Source: Streptomyces sp. NBC_00249 (GTDB taxonomy: Bacteria > Actinomycetota > Actinomycetes > Streptomycetales > Streptomycetaceae). Taken from it: DNA of 64,000 nt. The translations under genes and the position numbers were made by a program. The notes below the pieces were generated by a model. It worked only from the letters and a program-made list of their open reading frames with translations. It was not told the origin of the DNA and ran no database searches. Below are positions 1 through 10,408 of the stretch, one piece after another. The stretch spans positions 1,116,001-1,180,000 of the forward strand of contig NZ_JAPEMV010000001.1 in the NCBI RefSeq assembly GCF_026342355.1, read 5' to 3'. Each line of letters begins with the position of its first letter. The first letter of the stretch is position 1.

Positions 1-253
1 GGAGACCCTGCCGAGCTGGCCGGAGCTGCTGGACCTCGGGCTGACCGAGATCCGGGACTACGGGATCGGTTCGGTGCAGGTCACCCGGCGCCTCGCGGCC
101 TGCCTGGACGACCTGGAGCGGCTGGCCCCGGCGGACCGGCGCGAACCGGTCCGCCGCCACCGGGACCTGCTCGAAGAGGCCGTACGGGCCACCGCGCCGA
201 CCCCGCAGCGCGCGGCCTTCGCCCTGCAGCCCGACCGGCAGGGCATCGGCTGA
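1..253 (+). CDS. C-terminal part of a DUF2254 membrane protein (5' end outside window)
   Basis: The reading frame enters at base 2 and stops with TGA at 251-253, giving 83 residues of C-terminus. The fragment has the pattern I associate with the cytoplasmic end of DUF2254 proteins: a helix with L-DLGLTEIRDYG, then SVQV-RRL, a Leu-rich helix, and a terminal Leu-Gln-Pro-Asp-Arg-Gln-Gly-(I/L)-Gly. DUF2254 proteins are predicted integral membrane proteins of unknown function. The transmembrane part lies outside the window, so the assignment rests on this tail alone. Confidence 0.65.
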   Translation, partial: ETLPSWPELLDLGLTEIRDYGIGSVQVTRRLAACLDDLERLAPADRREPVRRHRDLLEEAVRATAPTPQRAAFALQPDRQGIG

Positions 254-318
254 ACCGCAACGGCCGGCCTGACCTGGGGTGATCACCGGGCAGTACGGGC
301 CTTTCGCCGGAATGCGAC

Positions 319-342
319 ATTCCCCTGGTCATGCAGGGGAAT
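319..342. promoter_or_regulatory. Perfect 9-bp inverted repeat, possible operator
   Basis: Arms ATTCCCCTG (319-327) and CAGGGGAAT (334-342) are separated by 6 nt. A second, overlapping palindrome, GGAATG/CATTCC, occupies 309-323. The pair sits 75-110 nt upstream of the start at 419 in non-coding DNA, and AT-rich CATAAT lies just downstream (about 347-352). This looks like an operator next to a promoter; the regulator is unknown. Confidence 0.5.
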
Positions 343-418
343 TGGCGCATAATCGTCGTCATGCGGCCCGAAACAACCCTGGCGCCGCACTTGGTCACGC
401 ATGCAGGGGGGCATCGTG

Positions 419-874
419 ATGACGGGGGACTCCCGACCGACCCGAACACTGCCTGCCACGTCCACCGAACTGTCGACGCTGCTCACCGCCGTCCGCCGGG
501 GCCGCGTCCTCACCGTCACCGGACGCTTCCGCGAGCCCCGGAGCCTGCTCGTACGGGACATCGCCCGGCGGCTCTCCTCCAACTTCTGCGACGGCACGGC
601 GGTGGTCACCGTCGGTCCCGAGGGGAGCGTGCGCGAGCTGGTGTCCGCGCTGGGCGGCGTACCCGGCATGCCCTTCCTGCCCGCCGGCACCGCGAACGCC
701 GCCTCCTGGCTCGCCGAACGGGACATGCTGCTCGTCCTCGACGACAGCGACCGGCTCGGCGCGGCCGCCCTGGAGTGGCTGTGCGGGCTGCTCCGCGCCG
801 CTCCCGGACTGCGCATCCTGGCCGCCGGCCGGCACCCCCTGCCCGTGGGCCAGGGCCGGGTGCACCGGCTCTGA
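419..874 (+). CDS. Orphan NB-ARC/LuxR-like ATPase-domain protein lacking Walker A
   Basis: The protein is 151 aa. ATG 419 is preferred because a run of Gs at 405-411 gives a Shine-Dalgarno at suitable spacing; an in-frame GTG at 416 is the alternative. It resembles the first half of a STAND or LuxR-type ATPase: a strand-loop where Walker A should be (VTGRFREPRSLL), a Walker-B-like MLLVLDDSDRL, and a sensor-like strand ILAAGRHPL. The loop lacks the GxxGxGK[ST] lysine, so ATP binding is doubtful. There is no HTH, TPR or other output domain. It is either a free-standing degenerate relative or a remnant. No neighbour explains its role. Confidence 0.55.
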   Translation: MTGDSRPTRTLPATSTELSTLLTAVRRGRVLTVTGRFREPRSLLVRDIARRLSSNFCDGTAVVTVGPEGSVRELVSALGGVPGMPFLPAGTANAASWLAERDMLLVLDDSDRLGAAALEWLCGLLRAAPGLRILAAGRHPLPVGQGRVHRL

Positions 875-881
875 CACCGGC

Positions 882-946
882 CACGGGCCGCCGCCACGAT
901 CCGCCGCCATGAGCCGCCGCCACGGGCCGCCGCCACGGGCCGCCGC
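882..946 (+). repeat. 13-bp tandem repeat, five imperfect copies
   Basis: Five adjacent 13-mers of the form CACGGGCCGCCGC occur downstream of the ATPase-like gene. Copies 2 and 3 vary at the ACGGG segment; copies 1, 4 and 5 are identical. The rest of 875-1148 has no convincing gene; it holds this repeat and the promoter region of the sulfatase gene. Confidence 0.7.
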
Positions 947-1148
947 CGAGCGGCCGCGGGCCGCTCCCGCGCCGTTCACAGACCCGGTACACGCGCGCCA
1001 CAGCACTGCCACGGCACTGCCATCCGCGGGTCATTGAGTGACGCGGTCCCGCCTCCTAGGGTCTGACCTGCGGGTTTCGACGGCCTCCTGAGCAGGCCCC
1101 GGGCCCCGGTACGTACGTCACCTTCCCCGCACGTACAGGAGACCTCTC

Positions 1149-2564
1149 GTGAGCGAGCACCCCAGCACGTCCCGCGCCGGCTCCGTCGGCAGACGCGGCT
1201 TCCTCACCGGCGCGGCGGCGGTGGCGGCCGCGGCCGCCACCCCGGCCCTCGCCCAGGCCGCCTCGGCGAGCACCTCCGCAGCCGCCTCCCGGCCCAACAT
1301 CCTGCTCATCGTCACCGACGACCAGCCCAAGCACACCGACTGGGCCCTCCCGCAGACCATCGACTGGCTCGGCGCCCACGGCGTCACCTTCACCCACGGG
1401 CACTCCGCGACCCCGCTGTGCGCGCCCTCGCGCTCCTCGGTCTTCTCCGGCCGGCACGCGCACCACCACGGCGTGCGCAACAACGCCGCCTCGCACAGCC
1501 TCGACCAGTCCACGACCGTGCAGCGCCACCTCAAGCAGGCCGGCTACCGCACCGGGCTCTTCGGCAAGTACCTCAACTCCTGGACGCTGGAGGACAATCC
1601 GCCGCACTTCGAGGAGTGGGCGCTGCTCCAGCCCGCCTTCAACGCGGCCCGCTGGAACATCGACGGCACGGTCCAGGAACTCCCCGGCTACACCACCAAC
1701 ATCATCAAGAACAAGACGCTGGCCTTCCTCGACAAGGCGGCCACCGACACCCGCCCGTGGTTCGCCTACGTCACCCCGTACGCCTCCCACGAGCCGAACA
1801 CACCGGCCCCCAAGTACGCGGAGACCCCCGTACCGCCCTGGAACGGCCGCCCCTCCGTCCCGGAGGCCGACCGCTCGGACAAGCCCGCCTACATCCGCAA
1901 CGGCACGGCCACCCTCGCCGACGCCCAGGAGCTGCGCACCCGCCAGCTGCGCAGCCTGCTGTCCGTGGACGACGCCGTCGCGGCCATCCGGGAGAAGCTC
2001 ACGGCCCTCGGCCAGCTGGAGAACACCCTCGTCATCTTCACCGGGGACAACGGCTACACCTGGGCCGACCACGGCTGGCTGAAGAAGTCGGTGCCCTACT
2101 CCCCCGCCCACGAGGTGCCCTTCTACCTGTCCTGGCCGGCCGGCGGCCTCGCCTCCGGCACCACCGACGGCCGGATCGTCGCGAACATCGACATCGCCCC
2201 GACGATCCTCGACGCGGCCGGGATCCCCCGGCCCGCCGGGCAGGACGGCCAGTCGCTGCTCGGCGCCGCCTCCCGCGACCACCTGCTGGTGCAGTGGTGG
2301 AAGCAGGGCACCGGCGGCACCGGGCCGAAGACCTGGGCCTCGTACGTGGCGAAGGACAAGCAGTACACCGAGTACTACGACCTGCACACCGACGCCACGG
2401 GCGCGGTCTCCGGCACCGGCCAGGTCGCCTTCCGCGAGTACTACGACCTGGTCAGCGACCCCTACCAGCTGCGGAACCTGCTGCACCAGGCCACCCCGGC
2501 GCAGGAACAGGCCCTCGGCATACCGGCGTTGGCCGCCCAGCTGGCCGCAGACCGCGCCGGCTGA
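1149..2564 (+). CDS. Secreted type I sulfatase (Tat signal)
   Basis: A 471-aa alkaline-phosphatase-superfamily sulfatase that hydrolyses sulfate esters outside the membrane. GTG 1149 has an AGGAGA site 6-7 nt upstream. A Tat signal (Arg-Arg at residues 15-16, then an Ala-rich hydrophobic stretch ending near A-Q-A) precedes the catalytic domain. Asp57-Asp58 start the metal site, and CAPSR at 91-95 is the CxPSR signature whose Cys is converted to formylglycine. A GDNGY metal-site motif follows later. The next gene, 33 bp downstream on the same strand, is the formylglycine-generating enzyme, so activation and export are probably coupled: Tat exports folded protein, allowing modification beforehand. 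The substrate cannot be told from sequence. Confidence 0.9.
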   Translation: MSEHPSTSRAGSVGRRGFLTGAAAVAAAAATPALAQAASASTSAAASRPNILLIVTDDQPKHTDWALPQTIDWLGAHGVTFTHGHSATPLCAPSRSSVFSGRHAHHHGVRNNAASHSLDQSTTVQRHLKQAGYRTGLFGKYLNSWTLEDNPPHFEEWALLQPAFNAARWNIDGTVQELPGYTTNIIKNKTLAFLDKAATDTRPWFAYVTPYASHEPNTPAPKYAETPVPPWNGRPSVPEADRSDKPAYIRNGTATLADAQELRTRQLRSLLSVDDAVAAIREKLTALGQLENTLVIFTGDNGYTWADHGWLKKSVPYSPAHEVPFYLSWPAGGLASGTTDGRIVANIDIAPTILDAAGIPRPAGQDGQSLLGAASRDHLLVQWWKQGTGGTGPKTWASYVAKDKQYTEYYDLHTDATGAVSGTGQVAFREYYDLVSDPYQLRNLLHQATPAQEQALGIPALAAQLAADRAG

Positions 2565-2597
2565 TCCCCGTACCGGCCCCCACCCCAGGAGAGACCC

Positions 2598-3548
2598 GTG
2601 TCACCGAAGCCGAAGCAGAAGGCCTGCTGCACCCCCGTCCGGGAGACCGCGCCGGTCCTGCTGACCCCGGCCCCGCCGACGCCCCCGCCGGCGCCGGCGG
2701 ACCCGGCGGCCGGGCGGGCCGCACGCGACCTGATCCCCGTCGCGGGCGGCCGGTTCCTGATGGGGACCGAGGACGCGGACGGGTTCCCGGCCGACGGGGA
2801 GGGGCCGGTACGCGAAGCGGTGGTCGGGGCGTTCCGCATCGCCCCGACCACCGTGACGAACGCCCGGTTCGCCTCCTTCGTGAAGGCCACCGGCCATGTC
2901 ACGGAGGCGGAGTCCTTCGGCTTCAGCTTCGTCTTCGCCGGGTTCCTGGAGGCCCGACTCGCCGCCGTCTCACCGGCGGTGGCCGGGACACCGTGGTGGC
3001 GGGCGGTCTCCGGCGCCGACTGGCGCCGGCCCGAAGGGCCGGGCTCCTCCTTCGCCGACCGCCAGAACCATCCCGTGGTGCACGTGTCCTGGAACGACGC
3101 CCAGGCCTACTGCGCCTGGTCGGGGACCCGGCTCCCCACGGAGGCCGAGTGGGAGTACGCCGCGCGCGGCGGCCTGGAGCAGCGGCGCTACCCCTGGGGC
3201 GACGAACTGCGGCCGGACGGACGGTACATGTGCAACATCTGGAACGGGGACTTCCCCCGCCACAACACCCGGGCCGACGGATACGCGGGCACCGCTCCGG
3301 CCACGTCCTTCCGGCCCAACGGCTACGGCCTCTACAACACCGTCGGCAACGTGTGGGAGTGGTGCGCGGACCGCTTCGGGCCGGCCGGCCCGGAACGGGC
3401 GATGCGCGGCGGCTCCCACATGTGCCACGACTCGTACTGCAACCGCTACCGGGTCGCGGCCCGCACCCGCAACACCCCGGACAGCTCCGCGGGCAACATC
3501 GGCTTCCGGGTGGCGGCCGGACCGGCACCCGGTACCCACCCGGCCTGA
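2598..3548 (+). CDS. Formylglycine-generating enzyme (sulfatase-modifying factor)
   Basis: A 316-aa copper-dependent oxidase that turns the sulfatase active-site Cys into formylglycine. The start is GTG 2598 with an AGGAGAG site. After a Pro/Ala-rich 40-residue N-terminus come the FGE-sulfatase motifs: GGRFLMGT, a long middle with [12 protein letters not shown], the [15 protein letters not shown] block, and NVWEWC. The two catalytic cysteines are present (Cys276 and Cys281 in [11 protein letters not shown]), matching the characterised S. coelicolor enzyme family. It is in an operon with the sulfatase just upstream, its likely client. The 3' end faces the next gene with a 3-bp gap. Confidence 0.93.
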   Translation: MSPKPKQKACCTPVRETAPVLLTPAPPTPPPAPADPAAGRAARDLIPVAGGRFLMGTEDADGFPADGEGPVREAVVGAFRIAPTTVTNARFASFVKATGHVTEAESFGFSFVFAGFLEARLAAVSPAVAGTPWWRAVSGADWRRPEGPGSSFADRQNHPVVHVSWNDAQAYCAWSGTRLPTEAEWEYAARGGLEQRRYPWGDELRPDGRYMCNIWNGDFPRHNTRADGYAGTAPATSFRPNGYGLYNTVGNVWEWCADRFGPAGPERAMRGGSHMCHDSYCNRYRVAARTRNTPDSSAGNIGFRVAAGPAPGTHPA

Positions 3549-3551
3549 GCC

Positions 3552-4361
3552 CTACGAGCCCGGCCGGCGTTCCTGGAGCTGCGCCCAGACCTCCCGCGGA
3601 CAGCGGCCCTGGGGGCGGGGCCTGAGGAAGGACCGGTAGCGCACGGCCCGGGGTTCGCGGCCCGCCTCCACCCAGTGGGAGCGCCCCGAGACCTCGTCCC
3701 AGCCGTCGTTCGGGATCCGCAGGTGGTCGCGGCGTCCGTCCTTGTCCTTGCTGGTGATCTGCGCGACCTCGGCGTGCCCGGGGCGGGTGGCCAGCACCAC
3801 GCAGTAGTGCCGCAGCTCCTGCGAGGGGTCCTCGCGCAGCGGGACCATCGCCAGCCAGATCTCCCCCGCGCGGGGCCGGGCCCCGCGCCGGTCGTCCCAC
3901 CAGCGGATCGCCCCGTACGCGGCGAGCACCACGACGGCCGCCGTACCGCTCCCGGCGAAGAGCCGGACGTTCCCCGCCCCGTCCCCGGCGACCGCGCTCC
4001 TGGTCCACGGGACGACGACGGCCACGGCGGCGAGCAGCGCGGCGGCCCTGACGAGCAGCAGCCACAGGACGAACCTCTGGCGGCGCCCCGCCACGGCGGC
4101 CACGCCGAGCGCCGCCACCACCGGGATGCCGTAGAGCACCGCCCACTGCCCGGCGCCCTCCACCCGGACGGGCGGGGTCTGCCCGGCCATCAGGTCGGGC
4201 AGCACCACGGGGGCGGCCAGCAGCATGCCGGTGATCAGGAGGGCGTTGAGCAGCAGGTAGCCCAGACAGCCGAGGCCCGCGCAGGACCTGTTGCCCCGGC
4301 GGGCGTTCCCGCGTCGCTCATGTCGGCGTCCCCCGCCGTACCCCGCGCCACGACCTGCCAT
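3552..4361 (-). CDS. Four-TM membrane protein with C-terminal PemK/MazF-like domain
   Basis: 269 aa from ATG 4361, with a GGGGGGAG site upstream. After a Gly/Arg-rich N-terminus there are four hydrophobic segments (about residues 25-50, 67-86, 93-116 and 127-145). A soluble C-terminal region follows: an EIWLAMVPL opening, a CVVLATR strand, then EVAQITSKDKD and a late Arg-rich PREVW. This layout resembles the PemK/MazF fold, where such domains often cut RNA. Fusion to a membrane anchor is unusual and no antitoxin gene is adjacent, so it may be a non-toxic relative. The PemK/MazF reading is by pattern only. It converges with the FGE gene. Confidence 0.65.
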   Translation of the reverse strand: MAGRGAGYGGGRRHERRGNARRGNRSCAGLGCLGYLLLNALLITGMLLAAPVVLPDLMAGQTPPVRVEGAGQWAVLYGIPVVAALGVAAVAGRRQRFVLWLLLVRAAALLAAVAVVVPWTRSAVAGDGAGNVRLFAGSGTAAVVVLAAYGAIRWWDDRRGARPRAGEIWLAMVPLREDPSQELRHYCVVLATRPGHAEVAQITSKDKDGRRDHLRIPNDGWDEVSGRSHWVEAGREPRAVRYRSFLRPRPQGRCPREVWAQLQERRPGS

Positions 4362-4423
4362 CCGCTCTCCCCCCGAAGGACACCGCGCGAAGGCTAACGC
4401 ACCGTCAACACCCGTGCCAGCGC

Positions 4424-4969
4424 TCAGTCCTGCCAGTCGGGCCGGTTCCACTCGGCGGCCCGCAGCCCGAGGATCACCTCGTCGGCGAAGGCCCCGCTCA
4501 CCCATGCGGAACCGCGCAGGGTGCCCTCCAGGACGAACCCGGCGCGGCGTGCGGCGCCGGTCATCGCCGTGTTGTCGGCGAGGGTGTCCACCTGGAGGCG
4601 CTGCAGCCCGCGCACGGTGAACCCGTAGTGGCACAGCAGTTGGACGACTTCCGCGCCGAAGCCGCGGCCCCGGCAGCCGGGGCGCAGGGAGATCCCGAGG
4701 TGGGCGCAGCGGTTGTGCGTGTCGATGCCCCACAGCAGGGCCTCGCCCGCCAGTTCGCCGGTGGCCCGGTCGACGACGGAGAAGAGCGCCGCGTCCTCGG
4801 CGGGCGCGGACGGCTCGTACGGGGAGTGCCCGCCGGCGGGGCTCAGCGGCCGCCAGGGCCGGGAGTCGGCGCGCGAGCGGGTGGCCACGTCCTCGTACAG
4901 CTCGCCGTGCAGTACGGGTACGTCTTCGGGGAGCCGGGCGCGCAGCCCGGTCAGGGGTCCTAGGATCAC
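4424..4969 (-). CDS. GNAT-family N-acetyltransferase (RimJ/RimL type)
   Basis: 181 aa. The chosen start is GTG 4969 with AGGAAGG five bases upstream. The fold is the RimJ/RimL-like GNAT type: a substrate-binding N-terminal half, a strand GELAGEALLWGID, the acetyl-CoA pyrophosphate loop in RPGCRGRGFGAEVV, and the later QVDTLADNTAM and RAGFVLEGTLRGSAW blocks typical of enzymes acetylating protein N-termini or small amines. The substrate is unknown. It is transcribed away from isocitrate dehydrogenase and is separated from the membrane-protein gene by about 60 bp. Confidence 0.85.
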   Translation of the reverse strand: MILGPLTGLRARLPEDVPVLHGELYEDVATRSRADSRPWRPLSPAGGHSPYEPSAPAEDAALFSVVDRATGELAGEALLWGIDTHNRCAHLGISLRPGCRGRGFGAEVVQLLCHYGFTVRGLQRLQVDTLADNTAMTGAARRAGFVLEGTLRGSAWVSGAFADEVILGLRAAEWNRPDWQD

Positions 4970-5026
4970 CGGGCCTTCCTAGCCGCTGCCCGCGCCGCCG
5001 ACAACCGGGTTTCCGCCGCCGGACAC

Positions 5027-5068
5027 GGCTCCGCCCCGGCCGGGCACGAGGCCGGCCGGGGCGGAGCC
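5027..5068 (-). terminator. Strong hairpin downstream of isocitrate dehydrogenase
   Basis: A 17-bp perfect GC-rich stem (5027-5043 with 5052-5068) and an 8-nt loop lie 45 bp beyond the stop of the minus-strand isocitrate dehydrogenase gene. There is no clear T-tract, as is usual in Streptomyces. Confidence 0.7.
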
Positions 5069-5112
5069 GCTGATCGCGGAGCGTGCATCGCGGGGCGCGA
5101 TGCGCGGGTGGA

Positions 5113-7383
<2,271 letters not shown>

Positions 7384-7478
7384 TCAAGATATCTCGTGAT
7401 CGGACCACTCTGGACAGCCCCCTGCCGCAAGTCCTACGAGACACGTGTCACCCCCGGCGGGCGCCGGGAACGCGAAAA

Positions 7479-7511
7479 CGCCGCCGCCGGCCACGAGGGC
7501 CGACGGCGGCG
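7479..7511 (-). terminator. Rho-independent terminator after the DUF805 gene
   Basis: A 14-bp stem with one mismatch and a 5-nt loop. On the minus strand it is followed by GTTTTC, in the right orientation to end the DUF805 transcript whose stop is at 7567. Confidence 0.75.
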
Positions 7512-7566
7512 CTGATGCTGCTGGTGGGGTCGCCGGCGGTGTCGCCGGTGTCGCGTGCTCGGCCGC

Positions 7567-7923
7567 TCAGGCGGCGAGCTGCTGCTTGGGGCTCGGTCCG
7601 TACGCGTTGGGGCCGGCGTCGCCCTCGATGGCCATCAGGACGATCATCGCGATCCAGCCGACGAACGGGATGATGCTGACCAGGTACCACCAGCCGGACC
7701 TGCCGGTGTCGTGCAGGCGGCGGACGCTGAGGCCCAGGGTCGGGAGGAAGACGGCGAGGTTGTAGACGTAGAAGAGGACCGGGTAGCTCCCGAGCGCGAA
7801 GTCCAGCACGAGCAGCAGCACCATGATCGGGATGCTGCACAGGACGAACATCCAGTACTCCTGGCGGCGCGCGCGGCCGGAGAAGTCGGCGTAGCGCTTG
7901 ATGACGTCGACGTAGTAGTGCAC
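7567..7923 (-). CDS. DUF805 family membrane protein
   Basis: 118 aa from GTG 7923, which has AGGGGGA 4-5 nt upstream and gives the usual DUF805 opening (x-Y-V-x-x-Ile-Lys-Arg-Tyr-x-x-Phe-Ser-Gly-Arg-Ala-Arg-Arg-x-Glu-Tyr-Trp). An upstream in-frame ATG at 7944 is possible. Three hydrophobic segments follow, with the conserved SVRRLHDTGRSGWW between the second and third. DUF805 proteins are small inner-membrane proteins of unknown function. It ends in a hydrophilic tail and is transcribed alone. Confidence 0.88.
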   Translation of the reverse strand: MHYYVDVIKRYADFSGRARRQEYWMFVLCSIPIMVLLLVLDFALGSYPVLFYVYNLAVFLPTLGLSVRRLHDTGRSGWWYLVSIIPFVGWIAMIVLMAIEGDAGPNAYGPSPKQQLAA

Positions 7924-8164
7924 GAGTCCCCCTAAGGACGGCATCGACGGCCCTTCGGCCAGAAAGGGGCCGGGCCGGACTTATGCCCTCGGCGGGTCGG
8001 CCTCAAGCCACTTCCGAGTGCCTGAATTGGGCCATCAGCCTTGGTTTCAAAGGGAGTTGAGCGCTCCTGGGGCCAGAGAGAAGGCGGGGGCAGGGGATGA
8101 CGGAAGTCTTACGGAAGGGCGTGGCCGGCCCCGGCCGGCGGCGCGGGTCCGTAGCGTCCGGTGC

Positions 8165-9226
8165 ATGCGCGTACTCGTCACCGGAGGGGCCGGGTTCATC
8201 GGCTCCCACATCGTCACCGCCCTGCGCGGCCGCGGCCACGACCCGCTCGTGCTCGACGCCCTGCTCCCGGCCGCCCACCCGACCCCGCCGCCCGGACCGC
8301 CGGACAGCGGTTTCCTGCGCGGCGACGTCCGGGACCCCGAAACCGTACGGGCCGCCCTGCGCGGGGTGGACGCCGTCTGCCACCAGGCCGCGATGGTCGG
8401 GCTCGGCAAGGACTTCGCGGACGCGCCGCGGTACGTCGCCGCGAACGACCTCGGGACGGCCGTCCTGCTCGCCGAGATGGCCTCGGCGGGGGTGCGCGGG
8501 CTCGTCCTGGCCGGCTCGATGGTCGTGTACGGGGAGGGCCGCTACGAGTGCCCCCGCCACGGGGTGGTCCGCCCCGGGCCGCGCCGCCGGGACGACCTGG
8601 AGGCGGGCCGGTTCGAACCGCGCTGCCCCGACTGCGGGGCGCAGCTGTCCCCGGGGCTGGTCACCGAGGACGCCCCCACCGACCCGCGCAACGTGTACGC
8701 GACGACGAAGCTCACCCAGGAACACCTGGCCGCCGCGTGGGCCCGCTGCACGGAGGGCCGGGCGGTGTCGCTGCGCTACCACAACGTGTACGGGCCGGGC
8801 ATGCCGCGCGACACCCCGTACGCGGGGGTGGCCTCCTTCTTCCGCTCCTCACTCGCCCGGGGCGAGGCCCCGCGGGTCTACGAGGACGGGAGGCAACGGC
8901 GGGACTTCGTCCACGTCCGGGACGTGGCGGAGGCCAACGTGACCGCACTGGAGGCCCTCGGGGGCCTGGAGCCGGGGATCTGCACCCCGTACAACACGGG
9001 CAGCGGTGACCCGCGCACCATCGGGGAGATGGCCGCGGCCCTGTCCACCGCCCACGGCGGCCCGGCCCCGGTCGTCACCGGCGAGTTCCGCCTGGGCGAC
9101 GTCCGGCACATCACGGCCGACTCCGCGCGCCTGCGCCACGACCTCGGCTGGCACCCCCGCACGGACTTCCCGACGGGCATGCGCGAATTCGCCCACGCCC
9201 CCCAGCGCCCCGCCATTGCTTCTTGA
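8165..9226 (+). CDS. NAD-dependent epimerase (extended SDR, dTDP-L-rhamnose 4-epimerase-like) with Cys-rich insertion
   Basis: 353 aa from ATG 8165. The N-terminus GGAGFIGSH is the NAD-binding glycine motif. The catalytic site is Ser (LAGSMVVYGEG) with the YxxxK pair in VYATTKL. Between them lies an insertion of about 50 residues with CPRHG and CPDCG pairs, a likely zinc-ribbon insertion seen in a subgroup annotated as dTDP-L-rhamnose 4-epimerases. The C-terminal RRDFVHVRDVAEAN block is the usual sugar-nucleotide SDR motif. The predicted role is 4-epimerisation of a nucleotide sugar for a cell-wall glycan or natural product. No other sugar-nucleotide genes flank it. Confidence 0.85.
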   Translation: MRVLVTGGAGFIGSHIVTALRGRGHDPLVLDALLPAAHPTPPPGPPDSGFLRGDVRDPETVRAALRGVDAVCHQAAMVGLGKDFADAPRYVAANDLGTAVLLAEMASAGVRGLVLAGSMVVYGEGRYECPRHGVVRPGPRRRDDLEAGRFEPRCPDCGAQLSPGLVTEDAPTDPRNVYATTKLTQEHLAAAWARCTEGRAVSLRYHNVYGPGMPRDTPYAGVASFFRSSLARGEAPRVYEDGRQRRDFVHVRDVAEANVTALEALGGLEPGICTPYNTGSGDPRTIGEMAAALSTAHGGPAPVVTGEFRLGDVRHITADSARLRHDLGWHPRTDFPTGMREFAHAPQRPAIAS

Positions 9227-9279
9227 CGCGCCGCACCCCCTTGTGACGCGCCGCTCGGCGTCTGCGGCGCGTCAAGAAA
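9220..9279. terminator. Bidirectional terminator / inverted repeat spanning both stop codons
   Basis: TTCTTGACGCGCCGC (9220-9234) is exactly inverted at 9265-9279. A partial third copy, GTGACGCGCCGC, lies between the arms. The arms contain the stop codon of the epimerase (9224-9226) and of the histidine kinase (9272-9274), so one hairpin can end both convergent transcripts. Confidence 0.75.
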
Positions 9280-10408
9280 TGGCCGGCAGCGGGAGGGTGA
9301 CCTCGAAGCGGCAGCCGCCCGGGACGTTGTGGACGGCGGTGCGGCCGGCGTGGGCCTCCACGATGCCCCGGACGATCGCGAGGCCGAGGCCCGCCCCGGC
9401 ACCGGCGGCCAAGGGGACGGGGGTGCGGGCCGCCGCCCCCCGCCACCCGGTGTCGAAGACCCTCGGGAGGTCGTCCGCCGGGATGCCCCCGCAGCCGTCC
9501 GTCACGGACAGGACGACCACCCCGGCGGGCTGTTCGGCGGCGGCCGCGATGGCGACCGTCCCGTCGGCCGGGGTGTGCCGGATCGCGTTGACGAGGAGGT
9601 TGGCGAGGACCCGGGTCATCTCCTTGCCGTCGACCTCCACGGGGACCCGTTCGACCCCCTCCCCCACCAGCCGCACCCCGTGCTCGCGGGCGAGCGGGTC
9701 GACCCCGGAGAGCGCGTCCCCGACCAGGTCGTACAGCGACATCCGGCTCGGGCTGAGCGCGAGCGCCCCGGCGTGGATGCGGGAGAGTTCGAAGAGGTCG
9801 CCGACCATCGTGTCGAGGCGTTCCACCTCGGTGCGGATCTGCCGGTGGTAGCGGCCGGGGTCGGCGGCGACCCCGTCCTCCAGTGCCTCCGACATCGCGC
9901 GCAGCCCGGCGAGCGGGGTCCGCAGGTCGTGGGAGATCCAGGCGACGAGCTCGCGCCGGGAGGCCTCCAGGGCCCGTTCGCGTTCCCGTGAGGCGGCCAG
10001 TCTGTCGCTGGTGGCGGCGAGTTCCCGGGACAGCGCGTCGAGTTCGGCGGTGGTCTGGCCGGGCGGCGCCGCGAAGCTGCCGCCGTCGCCGAAGTCACGT
10101 GCGGCGCGGGAGAGTTCGCGGCTGCGGGCGACCACCCACCGGCCGAGGAGCAGCGCGGTCGCCAGGGAGACCACCGCCGCCATCGCGACGACGAGGGTGA
10201 CCACGCCGAGGTCGTGCGCGGACAGGAACATGGCCTGGGCCACGGCGAGGGTGCCGGCCAGCATGGCCGTGACGGTGACGGCGGCGATCACCGTGAGGGA
10301 CAGCGCCACGGAGCGGTGGCGGACCTGGCGCAGTACGAGCGCCCCGAGCAGCCCGGCGCAGGCGGCCCCGCCGAGCGCGAAGAGGGCGATGAGCAGGACG
10401 TCCTTCAC
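9272..10408 (-). CDS. Sensor histidine kinase
   Basis: 378 aa from GTG 10408, which overlaps the response-regulator stop (GTGA), implying translational coupling. Four hydrophobic segments occupy about the first 95 residues with almost no extracytoplasmic loop, suggesting sensing within or at the membrane. A HAMP-like linker follows, then the H-box (WISHDLRTPLAG, phospho-His), an N-box (NLLVNAIRHT) and G-boxes (DGCGGIP and GAGLGLAIV). It should phosphorylate the OmpR-type regulator encoded just upstream. The signal is unknown. Confidence 0.93.
   Translation of the reverse strand: MKDVLLIALFALGGAACAGLLGALVLRQVRHRSVALSLTVIAAVTVTAMLAGTLAVAQAMFLSAHDLGVVTLVVAMAAVVSLATALLLGRWVVARSRELSRAARDFGDGGSFAAPPGQTTAELDALSRELAATSDRLAASRERERALEASRRELVAWISHDLRTPLAGLRAMSEALEDGVAADPGRYHRQIRTEVERLDTMVGDLFELSRIHAGALALSPSRMSLYDLVGDALSGVDPLAREHGVRLVGEGVERVPVEVDGKEMTRVLANLLVNAIRHTPADGTVAIAAAAEQPAGVVVLSVTDGCGGIPADDLPRVFDTGWRGAAARTPVPLAAGAGAGLGLAIVRGIVEAHAGRTAVHNVPGGCRFEVTLPLPAIS

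Noticed and set aside
882..946. CRISPR array
   Set aside because: The units are 13 bp and directly adjacent with no spacers; it is a simple tandem repeat, and no cas genes are present anywhere in the window.
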